57,105 bases of DNA from CAZPQM01 sp964588995 (GTDB lineage Bacteria > Pseudomonadota > Alphaproteobacteria > Rickettsiales > UBA8987), in assembly GCA_964588995.1 (NCBI GenBank), contig CAZPQM010000012.1, positions 1 to 57,105 of the forward strand, written 5' to 3'. Every line of letters begins with the position of its first letter. Position 1 is the first letter of the stretch. Below the pieces are notes generated by a model. The model was given only the letters and a program-made list of their open reading frames with translations, was not told where the DNA came from and did not search any database. Below, piece after piece: positions 17,364-25,793 of this stretch. Both the position numbers and the translations under genes were made by a program.

Positions 17364-18422
17364 ATGGAGAAATACGAATGGACGGTAAGCCCGGCAGATG
17401 ACGGACAGCGTTTAGAACGTTACATAAAAAATCAGGGTGTTCAGCTACCTTATCACCTATTGCAGAAATTATTTCGTAAGGGAGAGGTGAAGGTGAATGG
17501 GATAAAGCGTAAGCGCGATTACCGTATAAAAACCAATGATAACATAAGACTATACAAGCCTGATCAGCGATCAAAAAATAAGGACTATGAAAAAAATGAA
17601 AGTGCAGGTCGTGAGGAAGTGTCTAAAACTATCCATAATAAAGATAACATGAAGAGGAAATCCAGCCCTTCGCAATTGCAGCAACACAGGCTCATGGAGC
17701 TTGTGAATCAAATCAATATTCTGGAAAATAATGACCGATATCTTGTTATTAATAAGCCCTATGGTATTGCAACCCAGGGGGGAAATAACGTTAAGGTGTC
17801 TATAGACGATCTTTTGCCCCACATTGCCCCGGATGATGGCCTGAAACTAACCCATCGGCTGGATAAAGATACGAGTGGGGCGTTGTTGCTCGCCAAAGGC
17901 CGGGAGCATGCAAGCCATATCGGCAAGCAGTTTCAGGGACGCGGTATGCAGAAAATTTACCTTGCGCTGGTGCCGGGGAAACCGGAGGTTGGGCAGGGTA
18001 CTATCGACCTGAAGCTCGCAACCACCGCGATGGGCCAGCCCGGCAAGGCAAGCTCTGATAAGGTACTGGTTGATCCGGAAAACGGGCGCAAGGCGGTCAC
18101 TCATTACGAGGTGCTGGATCGGGTGAGTAAGACCGCCTCGCTGGTCGCGCTCTATCCGGTCACCGGCCGTAAGCATCAAATCCGCGCCCATCTGACCGCC
18201 ATTGGCCACCCGGTACTCGGAGACGGGAAATATGGCGGTGAGGCGGCATTTATTGACGGTATCGATAAACAGCTTCATCTGCATGCTTACCGGCTGCGTT
18301 GCCCGGCACTCTCACTCGATGTAACCGCCCCGCTTCCTGACCATATCCGTACTACCCTCAACTTTTTAGGGATGGAAGTGGATGATGAACTGATTGAAGA
18401 GCGCATTAATTTGCTGTTTTGA
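17364..18422 (+). CDS. rluC: RluC/RluA-type 23S rRNA pseudouridine synthase with S4 domain
   Basis: A 352-residue RluA-family synthase. The first 70 residues form an S4 RNA-binding domain (GQRLERYIKNQGVQLPYHLLQKLFRKGEVKVNG). A basic, low-complexity linker of about 50 residues follows, longer than usual. The catalytic domain begins with YLVINKPYGIATQGG, has the active-site motif HRLDKDTSGALLLAK with the catalytic Asp, and VTGRKHQIRAHL near the end. The exact rRNA site cannot be read from sequence. It follows crcB with no gap. Confidence 0.88.
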   Translation: MEKYEWTVSPADDGQRLERYIKNQGVQLPYHLLQKLFRKGEVKVNGIKRKRDYRIKTNDNIRLYKPDQRSKNKDYEKNESAGREEVSKTIHNKDNMKRKSSPSQLQQHRLMELVNQINILENNDRYLVINKPYGIATQGGNNVKVSIDDLLPHIAPDDGLKLTHRLDKDTSGALLLAKGREHASHIGKQFQGRGMQKIYLALVPGKPEVGQGTIDLKLATTAMGQPGKASSDKVLVDPENGRKAVTHYEVLDRVSKTASLVALYPVTGRKHQIRAHLTAIGHPVLGDGKYGGEAAFIDGIDKQLHLHAYRLRCPALSLDVTAPLPDHIRTTLNFLGMEVDDELIEERINLLF

Positions 18423-18472
18423 TCAAAAAAGTAGCGTTGCCATAACCAACAGAATCGCTTAGATTCACTGCC

Positions 18473-19429
18473 ATGACCGATATAGCTTTACCCAATTGCA
18501 CCGTATCTTCCCAAAAACAATTTGGCACTGCTAACGATATGGATGTACCCGCCTATCAATCGCCGGATGATACGCCGCATGCCGAATTTATTCCGCCCAA
18601 AGACGAAACCTACCGATTTGATGACGCCACAACGACGGCAATCTGTGCGGGCTTTACCTACAATGCGCGGGTGATGGTGCAAGGCTTGCACGGCACCGGT
18701 AAGTCCAGTCATATCGAGCAGGTGGCCAACCGACTGAACTGGCCGCTTGTACGGATCAATCTGGACGGACATGTCAGCCGCATTGATCTGATGGGTCGCG
18801 ACGCGATTGTGCTGAAAGACGGTCAGCAGGTGACGGATTTTAAAGAAGGTATCCTTCCCTGGGCGATGCAGGAAGGGATTGCGCTCGTGTTCGACGAATA
18901 TGATGCTGGCCGGCCGGATGTAATGTTTGTGCTGCAACGCTTGCTGGAGGCGGAAGGTCGCCTGACCATGCCGGAGCAGAACCGCGTCATCGAGCCGCAC
19001 CCGGCGTTCCGCATGTTTGCGACGGCTAATACGATCGGGCTTGGCGATGCGACGGGGATGTATCACGGCACAAATCCGATCAATCAGGGTCAGATGGATC
19101 GCTGGAATATTGTCACCAAGCTGGATTATCTTGCTGCAGAGGAGGAAGAGGCGATCGTTGCAGCGAAAGTACCGGACACCGCTAAGGAAGATCGGAAAGC
19201 AATGGTTGCGCTTGCCAATTTAACACGTGAAGGCTTTAAGCAGGGTGATATTTCAACCGTGATGAGCCCGCGTACCGTGATTGCGTTTGCACAGAATCTG
19301 AAAATTTTCGGTGACCGTGATCAGGCTTTTCGCCTGTCCTACCTCAATAAGGCCGATGAATCAGAGCACCCCATTATCGCGGAATATTACCAGCGCGCGT
19401 TTGGGGATGAAATCGCCGTAGCGGCGTAA
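18473..19429 (+). CDS. cobS: CobS-type AAA+ ATPase (cobaltochelatase small-subunit family)
   Basis: A 318-residue MoxR/CobS-class AAA+ protein. Walker A is QGLHGTGKSSHIEQ (about 78-90), Walker B is ALVFDEYDAGRPD, and MFATANTIGLGDATGMYHGT is the conserved sensor region. In aerobic cobalamin synthesis CobS works with CobT and CobN to insert cobalt. Many alphaproteobacteria keep CobS/CobT pairs without the rest of that pathway. No CobT follows here; the next gene is a broken SulP transporter. The role in cobalt chelation is therefore uncertain although the family call is firm. Confidence 0.87.
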   Translation: MTDIALPNCTVSSQKQFGTANDMDVPAYQSPDDTPHAEFIPPKDETYRFDDATTTAICAGFTYNARVMVQGLHGTGKSSHIEQVANRLNWPLVRINLDGHVSRIDLMGRDAIVLKDGQQVTDFKEGILPWAMQEGIALVFDEYDAGRPDVMFVLQRLLEAEGRLTMPEQNRVIEPHPAFRMFATANTIGLGDATGMYHGTNPINQGQMDRWNIVTKLDYLAAEEEEAIVAAKVPDTAKEDRKAMVALANLTREGFKQGDISTVMSPRTVIAFAQNLKIFGDRDQAFRLSYLNKADESEHPIIAEYYQRAFGDEIAVAA

Positions 19430-19604
19430 CATGTTTTCCTGCGCTGAGTCTGCGGATATATAACCGAAGCACAGCCTTGGCCATCGCGAATATAAGTGAA
19501 ACGCTCTGCTTCTCGTGCCTATTGTCTGAGGGTTACTCTTTTCATCGTTGTCCATAAAGACGAATGACTTGCATTCCAGTTTAAAACCGCCTATCCCCCA
19601 CGCC

Positions 19605-20961
19605 ATGTCTTACACAACCATCATGGGTAACCCCAAAACCGAAATATTATCCGGTCTAACGGTTGCGCTCGCGCTGGTACCCGAAGCGGTCGCATTTGCC
19701 TTTATCGCCGGGGTTGAGCCGCTGGTCGGGCTGTATGCCGCGTTTATGGTCGGGCTTGTAACGTCGATTTTCGGCGGCCGCCCGGGAATGATTTCCGGTG
19801 CCACGGGCGCGCTCGCTGTGGTGATGGTGAGCCTTGTGGCAGAGCACGGCGTAGAATATTTATTCGCGACCGTGGTGCTAATGGGGATATTGCAGGCGCT
19901 AGCAGGGATTTTCCGCTTAGGAAAGTTCATCCGCATGGTGCCGTATCCGGTGATGCTTGGTTTCGTCAACGGCCTTGCCATAGTGATTTTCCTCGCACAG
20001 TTGGGGCAGTTCAAAGTGTCGTCAGAAGAAGGGGACATGGTCTGGATGGAAGGCACGCCGCTGCTGATGATGCTCGTGATCATTGCTATCACCATGGCCG
20101 TGATTTACCTGATGCCACGTGTTACCACCAAATTCCCTGCACCGCTCGCCGGTATCATCGTTGCCTCGCTCGTCGTGATTTTTGGCGGGCTGGAGACCAA
20201 AACCGTCGGCGATCTAGCGAGCATTGCGGGCGGCTTCCCCTCGTTCCACATTCCGTCCGTACCGCTTAATCTGGAAACGCTTTATATTATCTTCCCCTAT
20301 GCGTTGATTCTAGCGGCGATCGGGCATCGCAGCAGCGCTCTTCCTGCTCTCCTTTATCCTGTTTGCAAGCCAGTGGATCGAGATGATTCCGGTTGCGGCG
20401 CTGGTAGGCGTCATGTTTGTGGTGGTGATTGCGACATTTGAATGGTCTTCGCTACGTATTATGCATAAAATACCCCGTTCTGATGCGTTTATCATCGTGC
20501 TGGTATCGGCTGTAACGGTGGTGACCGACCTCGCGATTGCGGTCGTTGTAGGGGTGATTGTCTCCGCGCTGGTGTTTGCCTGGCAGTCGGCGCGGCATAT
20601 CTATGTGGATGTGACGAAAGAGACGAAAACCAAAAAAGTCTATGTCTTGCATGGCCAGCTTTTCTTCGCTTCCATTAGCGGGTTTAAGGATCTTTTTAGC
20701 CCCAAAACCGACCCGAAAGATGTGTGGATTGATTTCCGCCATTCCCGTGTGTGGGATCATTCGGCGCTTGAAGCGATAGACGCACTCGCGGAGCGCTATA
20801 AACGCAACGGTACACGGCTGCACTTGTTGCATTTAAGCCCGGATTGTCGTGGGCTGCTTGATAAAGCCAGCACAATGATGGAAGAGGATGACAACGAGGA
20901 TCCTCATTACCGCGTCGTAGTGGATTACAGTGTGCGTCCGCACAAGGATGAGGTGGCCTAG
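19605..20961 (+). pseudogene. SulP-family anion permease, broken by an internal deletion and frameshift
   Basis: The N-terminal part (to about 20320) is a typical SulP transporter: LSGLTVALALVPEAVAFAFIAGVEPLVGLYAA and FGGRPGMISGATGALAVV. The C-terminal part resumes in another frame (FILFASQWIEMIPVAALVGVMFVVVIATF) and ends with a STAS domain (20640-20961, DVWIDFRHSRVWDHSALEAID). At about 20316-20325 a deletion removes the helices that carry the usual LLTAQ...TGG segment, roughly 70-80 codons, and shifts the frame. Neither half can work alone. Two other in-frame starts exist at 19548 and 19623. Confidence 0.88.
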
Positions 20962-21031
20962 CTTGTTTAAGTGGTTTCAGTAATGTATTGATGACACAGG
21001 CTGCCAGATCAAAGCAGGAACAGAACAAACA

Positions 21032-21559
21032 TTACACCGCATCGCGTATGTAGGGAATCATCGGGAGATTACCGGGAAGTAACTCGACCGATTCCAAATC
21101 GCGCACCCGCAGCCATTTCATTTCCTGCCCAAGCCTTGCTTCAGGAATGCCCTCCCATTCGCGGCAAATATAAAGGTAGACGATGATGTGGTAGCTATCT
21201 AATTGCTTCTGAAAATGACTACTGTCATTTTCAATAAGCGACCGCTTCGCGGGCTGATGGCTCTGCGAAACATGCTGTTTCGCTTCATTATCATCGTCGC
21301 TGTTTAGCTTAATAATCTTCCTTTCTTTATGCCGCGTTTCGGAGATGAAATTCAGCGGAGCGGTACAGCCCATGGTCAGCCCGGTTTCCTCAAGCACTTC
21401 GCGTTTCACGCAATCGAGCGGTGTTTCCCCTTCCAGCAGCTTCCCGCCGGGGAATTCCCAGTAATGCGGCATGATGGCTGAGTCTGCCGGTCGTTGCTGC
21501 ACCAGAATGCGTTTATCCGGATCAACGAGAATAGCAGCGGCGGCGTGGACGAATTTCAT
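21032..21559 (-). CDS. mutT: MutT-type Nudix hydrolase with an internal insertion
   Basis: A 175-residue 8-oxo-dGTP diphosphatase-like protein. It has VHAAAAILVDPDKRILVQQRP at the start and a complete Nudix box, GGKLLEGETPLDCVKREVLEETG. MutT proteins are usually about 130-140 residues. The extra length is a block of about 40 charged residues (roughly 85-125, KLNSDDDNEAKQHVSQSHQP and onward) between ISETRHKER and YHIIVYLYICREW, where the family has a short turn. The corresponding DNA is rich in hairpins (see 21211-21283), so a palindromic element was probably inserted in frame. Confidence 0.88.
   Translation of the reverse strand: MKFVHAAAAILVDPDKRILVQQRPADSAIMPHYWEFPGGKLLEGETPLDCVKREVLEETGLTMGCTAPLNFISETRHKERKIIKLNSDDDNEAKQHVSQSHQPAKRSLIENDSSHFQKQLDSYHIIVYLYICREWEGIPEARLGQEMKWLRVRDLESVELLPGNLPMIPYIRDAV
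21211..21283. repeat. Hairpin-rich insertion inside mutT
   Basis: Two perfect hairpins lie inside the mutT insertion: GAAAATGAC-tact-GTCATTTTC at 21211-21232 and GCGAAACA-tgc-TGTTTCGC at 21265-21283. The edges of the inserted element are not sharply defined. Confidence 0.6.
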
Positions 21560-21608
21560 AGGCTGAGTATAAGGAGGATGGCCGCGTATAGCGAGGTGTT
21601 TTTCTATA

Positions 21609-21699
21609 CGTCATCGCGAGGAGTGAAACGACGAAGCGATCTCGTGCGGCTGAACGCCATAGGAGATTGCCGCGTTCCCTGCGGCCGCTCGCAATGACG
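21609..21699. repeat. REP-like palindromic element, family A
   Basis: It starts GTCATCGCGAGGAGTGAAAC, continues with the GACGAAGCGATCTCGTGC motif and ends with CTCGCAATGAC, so the ends are inverted repeats. Closely related copies lie at 21951-22038, 29973-30059, 55943-56029 and 56077 onward. Confidence 0.75.
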
Positions 21700-21753
21700 G
21701 TTTGCCCTCACCCTACCCCTCTCCCATAGGGAGAGGGAATAAAAAAGCTCCTC

Positions 21754-21928
21754 CCCTGCTTGCGGGGGAGGCAACGAGGCTAGCTTCTTTGAAGCGTAGC
21801 CGCAGTGGTGGGGGTGTCATGTGGTGAGGGTAGTATTAATGCCCCCCTCCCAACCTCCCCCCGCAAGCAGGGGGAGGAGTAGAAAAGTGCGCCGCAAGCA
21901 GGGGGAGGAGTAAATGAGTGCGCCGCAA
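21754..21928. repeat. GC-rich palindromic element, family B, with tandem copies of its end
   Basis: The element has a hairpin-forming end (CCCCTGCTTGCGGGGGAGG), a side hairpin with stem GGCTA/TAGCC, an inner stem GGTGGGGG against CCCCCTCCCAACC, and the opposite end CCCCCCGCAAGCAGGGGGAG. The last end is repeated three times in tandem with AGTG-CGCC spacers (to about 21928). Its architecture matches the elements found inside valS and ileS. Together with the family A copies it fills the 480-base gap between mutT and argJ, where no gene is seen. Confidence 0.72.
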
Positions 21929-21950
21929 GCAGGGGAGGAGTAGGAGGAAC

Positions 21951-22038
21951 TGTCACTGCGAGGAGTAAAACGACGAAGCAATCTCGTGCTGCTGAACGCC
22001 ATAGGAGATTGCCGCGCAGTTACGCCGCTCGCAATGAC
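21951..22038. repeat. REP-like palindromic element, family A
   Basis: A second family A copy with the CGAGGAGTAAAACGACGAAG core and the terminal CTCGCAATGAC. Its middle (GCTGAACGCCATAGGAGATT) is identical to that of the copy at 21609-21699. Confidence 0.75.
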
Positions 22039-22044
22039 CACGAA

Positions 22045-23271
22045 TTAACTCCGGTAATCGGCGTTGATGTCGATGTAGGCATGGGTCAGGTCGCAGGTGT
22101 AGACGGTGGCTTCGCCCTCAGCTACGCCGACATCAATACGCAGATCAACCTCGCGACCCTGCATGTGCGCAGTCACATCGGCTTCTTCATACTCCTCATA
22201 CGGCGCACCGTTGAGCGCAATCAAATGCCCGCCCGCCCAAACGCAGCTCTTAGCCGGGTTGCACGGCTCACCCGCTTTCCCCGCAGCGGCAACTATCCGC
22301 CCCCAGTTAGCATCTTCCCCGGCGATAGCGGTTTTCACGAGCGGAGAATTGGCTATCGACTTGGCGATGCGATGCGCGGATAGATCGTCCTTAGCACCCT
22401 GTACATGGATGGTCACCAGCTTGCTGATACCTTCGCCGTCTTTCACCACCAGCTGCGCCAGCTCGCGGTGGACTTCTTTGAATTTCTCGCGGAAATCCTG
22501 CCAGCCGGGGTCATCCGGATCATCAATCGGCCAGTGTTGTTTCTGGTTCGTCGCAAAACACAGGACCATATCGGAGGTAGACGTATCCGAATCGACCGTG
22601 ATCGCATGGTATGATTCCATCAGCACCTCGTTCAGCCAGTGCTGCATGATCGTAGCGGGCACGGTTGCATCGGTGAAAACATAGCCGAGCATCGTCGCCA
22701 TATTTGGTTCAATCATGCCGGAGCCTTTAATGATGCCATTGATCGTCACCTGCGTATCGCCAATCGTGGCAGAGCGCGTTGCGCCTTTGGGGAATGTGTC
22801 GGTCGTCATAATCGCTCGCGCGGCTTCCTCCCAGCCAAGCGGGTTAAGCTTCTGCGCGAGGCCCGGGATGGTACCCGCGAGCAAAGATGTATTGATCGAC
22901 TCGCCGATCACACCGGTGGAGGCGATAGCGACTTTTTCAGGTGTAATAGATAGTGCTTCGGCTACGGCTTCTGCGCTGGTTCTAACCGTTTCCGCACCGG
23001 CGTCGCCAGTAAACACATTGGCAATCCCCGCATTGACAAGCAGCGCCTGCGCCGTACCACGTTGAATTAGTTTCCGCGTCCACGGAATCGGCGTACCGGG
23101 CATCTGGTTGGTGGTGGTTACGCCTGCTATATTTGTTCCGTCCGCCAGCTGAACCAGCAACACGTCATCCCGGCTTTTATAGCGCATGCCGCTGGCGGCG
23201 GTAGCAAGTTGCACACCCGCAACAGGTGACATGACCGGAAAAGAGCTGGCGAAGGGAGAAATAGCAATCAT
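22045..23271 (-). CDS. argJ: Bifunctional ornithine acetyltransferase / N-acetylglutamate synthase ArgJ
   Basis: ArgJ recycles the acetyl group in arginine synthesis. The 408-residue precursor has the self-cleavage site in IKGSGMIEPNMATMLGYVFTD, where the chain is cut before the Thr of ATML to give alpha and beta subunits. Other family marks are NAGIANVFTGDAGAE, IASTGVIGE, VDSDTSTSDMVLCFATN and the ending THAYIDINADYRS. Full length and complete. Its 3' end abuts a REP element by a few bases. Confidence 0.96.
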   Translation of the reverse strand: MIAISPFASSFPVMSPVAGVQLATAASGMRYKSRDDVLLVQLADGTNIAGVTTTNQMPGTPIPWTRKLIQRGTAQALLVNAGIANVFTGDAGAETVRTSAEAVAEALSITPEKVAIASTGVIGESINTSLLAGTIPGLAQKLNPLGWEEAARAIMTTDTFPKGATRSATIGDTQVTINGIIKGSGMIEPNMATMLGYVFTDATVPATIMQHWLNEVLMESYHAITVDSDTSTSDMVLCFATNQKQHWPIDDPDDPGWQDFREKFKEVHRELAQLVVKDGEGISKLVTIHVQGAKDDLSAHRIAKSIANSPLVKTAIAGEDANWGRIVAAAGKAGEPCNPAKSCVWAGGHLIALNGAPYEEYEEADVTAHMQGREVDLRIDVGVAEGEATVYTCDLTHAYIDINADYRS

Positions 23272-23374
23272 TACGGGTAATTAACCGGTTTTCATTTTGA
23301 AATTGAGTTAAAATAAGGTATTATGTATATGGGTTTGTGTGATAACTATCAATACATAGTTAGATGGGGAGTTC

Positions 23375-23773
23375 ATGAACGAAGCCGTTAAAGCCTCAGC
23401 GCGCAGTTGGTTTAATTTGCCGCTCAGAGGCGTAAGAGTTGTCTACGATTGGGTGATGGAACCCATTGCTTATGAGCCACAGCTGGCCACGGCAGAAGAA
23501 GTGCATATGGTGGTTCAGAATGCGCCGGAAAGCCGCATTGAGCCCTATTATCATGAAGTGATCCGCCGAGGCCGCGTCGATGAGCTCACACGTCATATCG
23601 ATAAACTGCGCGATAAAATCGAGCACGATAAAGCCGTTCTGGCGCAAGGTGGCCATGATGCCGAGTTTTTACGTCGCGCCGATGCGATTCGTGCCTGTAA
23701 CCTGCAGAATATCGATACGTTAAAAGCGCTCGAAGTCCGGCTCGCGGAAGTCAGCCATCCCGCAGCAGCTTAG
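23375..23773 (+). CDS. Hypothetical protein
   Basis: A 132-residue soluble protein I do not recognise. The second half (about 70-128) is a charged helical region that may form a coiled coil (ELTRHIDKLRDKIEHDKAVL). The ATG at 23375 is preceded by GGGGAG. A TTGAAA hexamer and a TATTAT hexamer about 25 bases apart lie upstream, which is not a standard spacing. It stands alone between divergent argJ and convergent ispH. Confidence 0.6.
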   Translation: MNEAVKASARSWFNLPLRGVRVVYDWVMEPIAYEPQLATAEEVHMVVQNAPESRIEPYYHEVIRRGRVDELTRHIDKLRDKIEHDKAVLAQGGHDAEFLRRADAIRACNLQNIDTLKALEVRLAEVSHPAAA

Positions 23774-23791
23774 TTAATCCCTGTTTTTTGA

Positions 23792-24733
23792 TTAGGCTAC
23801 GTTGAGAATTTTCTCACGCGCCGCTTTTGGCAGTTTGAAGGATACGGTTTCTTTTATCCCGTCCAAAATACGTACGCGACCTCCGGTTAGCTCTTTTAGC
23901 CGGTCTATCAGCTGTTCAACCAGAATATCGGGTGCGGAAGCGCCGGCGGTAATACCGATCCGCGTTTTGCCTTCCAGCCAGTGTTCCTGCAGCTCGTTCT
24001 GGTCATTGATGAGGTAGGCTTCTACCCCTTCCTCCACGGCGAGATCCCGTAAACGGTTGGAGTTGGAGCTGTTGGCTGCACCTACGACGAGGACGAGATC
24101 GGCTTCTTTCGCGAGAGCGGAAACCGCATCCTGCCGGTTTTGTGTGGCATAACAGATATCATCCGTATCTGGCCCGATAATGAACGGAAAGCGTTTGCGC
24201 AACGCAGCGATGATGTCTTTCGTGTCGTTCACGCTGAGTGTGGTTTGCGTCACATAGGCGAGCCGTTCCGGATCGTCGACTTCCAGCGTTTCCACATCCT
24301 CGACCGATTCGACCAGCTTAACGCCGCCCTTGACCTTACCGGACGTGCCTTCGACCTCGGGGTGGCCTGCATGGCCGATCAGGATAATCTGCCGCCCGTC
24401 GTGTTCATTGCGGCGCGCCTGATTATGCACCTTCGTCACCAGCGGGCAGGTCGCATCAATCACCGGGAGTTGGCGCGAGGCGGCTGCATCTTCCACCGCG
24501 TCGGACACGCCATGCGCGGAGAAAATCGTCACTGCGCCGTCCGGCACTTCATCGACTTCCTTGACGAACACCGCGCCCTTCGCCTTCAAATCCTCCACCA
24601 CGTATTTATTATGCACGATTTCATGCCGCACATAGACCGGCGCACCGTAGAGCCGGATCGCTTCTTCGACGATAGCGATCGCACGTTCAACACCGGCGCA
24701 AAATCCGCGGGGTTCGGCTAGAACAATTTCCAT
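23792..24733 (-). CDS. ispH: 4-hydroxy-3-methylbut-2-enyl diphosphate reductase IspH (LytB)
   Basis: IspH makes IPP and DMAPP in the last step of the MEP isoprenoid pathway. The 313-residue protein has the three 4Fe-4S cysteines in PRGFCAGVERAI (Cys12), IDATCPLVTKVH and TDDICYATQNRQ, the conserved HGV and GHAGHPEVEG motifs, and SSNSNRL and SAPDILVEQL in the C-terminal part. Complete. Its isoprenoid products would also feed the squalene synthase-like fusion at 8656. Confidence 0.96.
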   Translation of the reverse strand: MEIVLAEPRGFCAGVERAIAIVEEAIRLYGAPVYVRHEIVHNKYVVEDLKAKGAVFVKEVDEVPDGAVTIFSAHGVSDAVEDAAASRQLPVIDATCPLVTKVHNQARRNEHDGRQIILIGHAGHPEVEGTSGKVKGGVKLVESVEDVETLEVDDPERLAYVTQTTLSVNDTKDIIAALRKRFPFIIGPDTDDICYATQNRQDAVSALAKEADLVLVVGAANSSNSNRLRDLAVEEGVEAYLINDQNELQEHWLEGKTRIGITAGASAPDILVEQLIDRLKELTGGRVRILDGIKETVSFKLPKAAREKILNVA

Positions 24734-24760
24734 AAGAGCAGGGTTCCTGAATGCTATTAG

Positions 24761-25327
24761 TTATACTGCAACATAGTAAATATGCGCGTAAAGTGCAAGA
24801 TAAGCGAGCGTAATCACGGCAAAGAGCCCTTTGGACGCAGGGGGTTTCGCCGGTTTGACGGGTAGCCCCAGCGCCTGAGCGAGCGCTTTTTTATGCGTCC
24901 ACCACGCCGCAATAATAAAGACTGCGCAGAAATAAATCGCGATGACCCATGAGACAGCCGCAGGCGGCGACCCTCCACTGAAAGCGCGGTGAACAAAAAC
25001 GGTGGCAATAAACAGCACGAGGAAATTAAGTAGTAAGCTGAAGATAGTCGCCTTCAGTTGCACCTTGGCATACGCCCCTTTGGAGAGCTTATCGCGGTAG
25101 TGCGGGTACAGCGCGAATGACAGCACGACCATGCCCACGGTAAAGGCAATCGGCATCTGGACAAACGCCCACATCTGAAACGCCGGATCAGCCAGCTGGA
25201 CTAAACTAAACGCATGGGCGGAGGAAATAAACATGAGGGCATTATAGAGAAGTATGACGGCTTTGGAAAGGGGGAAGCAAAGGGAGGTCTGGAGTCCGCA
25301 AACAAGGGCATTTGAAATAATACCCAT
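24761..25327 (-). CDS. Small polytopic membrane protein of unknown function
   Basis: Up to 188 residues with about four hydrophobic segments (around 52-72, 92-113, 126-143 and 168-187) and basic loops such as YPHYRDKLSKGAYAK. No family recognised. The start is uncertain: an ATG at 25327 has no clear ribosome binding site, and an internal ATG at 25234 (MFISSAHAF) is a good alternative. It lies just downstream of ispH's start on the same strand and is divergent from the operon at 25412. Confidence 0.55.
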   Translation of the reverse strand: MGIISNALVCGLQTSLCFPLSKAVILLYNALMFISSAHAFSLVQLADPAFQMWAFVQMPIAFTVGMVVLSFALYPHYRDKLSKGAYAKVQLKATIFSLLLNFLVLFIATVFVHRAFSGGSPPAAVSWVIAIYFCAVFIIAAWWTHKKALAQALGLPVKPAKPPASKGLFAVITLAYLALYAHIYYVAV

Positions 25328-25340
25328 AAAATCTGCCCTA

Positions 25341-25372
25341 TTAACGATTTGTTAAAGATTCCCTGTTATAAT
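25341..25372 (+). promoter_or_regulatory. CtrA-like box plus extended -10 promoter of the 25412-28893 operon
   Basis: TTAA (25341-25344), seven bases and TTAA (25352-25355) form a perfect CtrA-type box. Exactly 11 bases later comes TATAAT (25367-25372), preceded by TGT. The first gene of the operon starts 39 bases after the hexamer. Confidence 0.65.
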
Positions 25373-25411
25373 ACAGCTATAGAACGGTAATAAATTGAAA
25401 ACACAGGTAAA

Positions 25412-25771
25412 ATGATACAAGCCGCCTTACAGAACACAGAAATAGAACAGCTGGTAGCGCAGTTGGCCGCGCAAATGCCCGATCAGTATGACCTAACAGC
25501 AGATGAGGCTGGGCTTGAAGCAATGACCGCCACGCGCAAAGCGGCGATTGCAGCAGATACCGAAAGCGGAGAGGAACAGGCGCAGGTTCATAGCGCGCTC
25601 GAAGCGCTGGAACTGGGCGGCATGGCAGAGATTGAAGGCGGCGAAGACGTAGCGGTGACCACCTTTGGCCATCCTAACCCTGATGACCGGGAGTCACAGC
25701 TGGCGAAGCTGGAAGCGCAGGAAAAACGCGACCGGATACGCGACAAGAACACATCACGGCCTCTGGCATAG
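25412..25771 (+). CDS. Hypothetical acidic protein, first gene of a three-gene operon
   Basis: A 119-residue acidic, Ala- and Glu-rich protein, predicted mainly helical, without signal peptide or membrane span. No family recognised. It is the first gene behind the CtrA-like promoter and ends 22 bases before the large gene that follows, so the three genes (to 28893) look like one transcription unit. Confidence 0.58.
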   Translation: MIQAALQNTEIEQLVAQLAAQMPDQYDLTADEAGLEAMTATRKAAIAADTESGEEQAQVHSALEALELGGMAEIEGGEDVAVTTFGHPNPDDRESQLAKLEAQEKRDRIRDKNTSRPLA

Positions 25772-25793
25772 GCGATAGGAAAGGAATAGCAAC

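Noticed and set aside
17540..17740. A palindromic insertion in the linker of the RluC-type synthase
   Set aside because: The linker is long and basic but has no convincing inverted repeats or element ends, so it was left as a natural linker.
18473..19429. Evidence for cobalamin synthesis in this organism
   Set aside because: Only a CobS-like ATPase is present, without cobT, cobN or any other pathway gene in the window, and such ATPases occur without that pathway.
21754..21928. A CRISPR array from the tandem GC-rich repeats
   Set aside because: The units are palindromic ends with nearly identical short spacers and there are no cas genes; the layout is that of REP-like elements.
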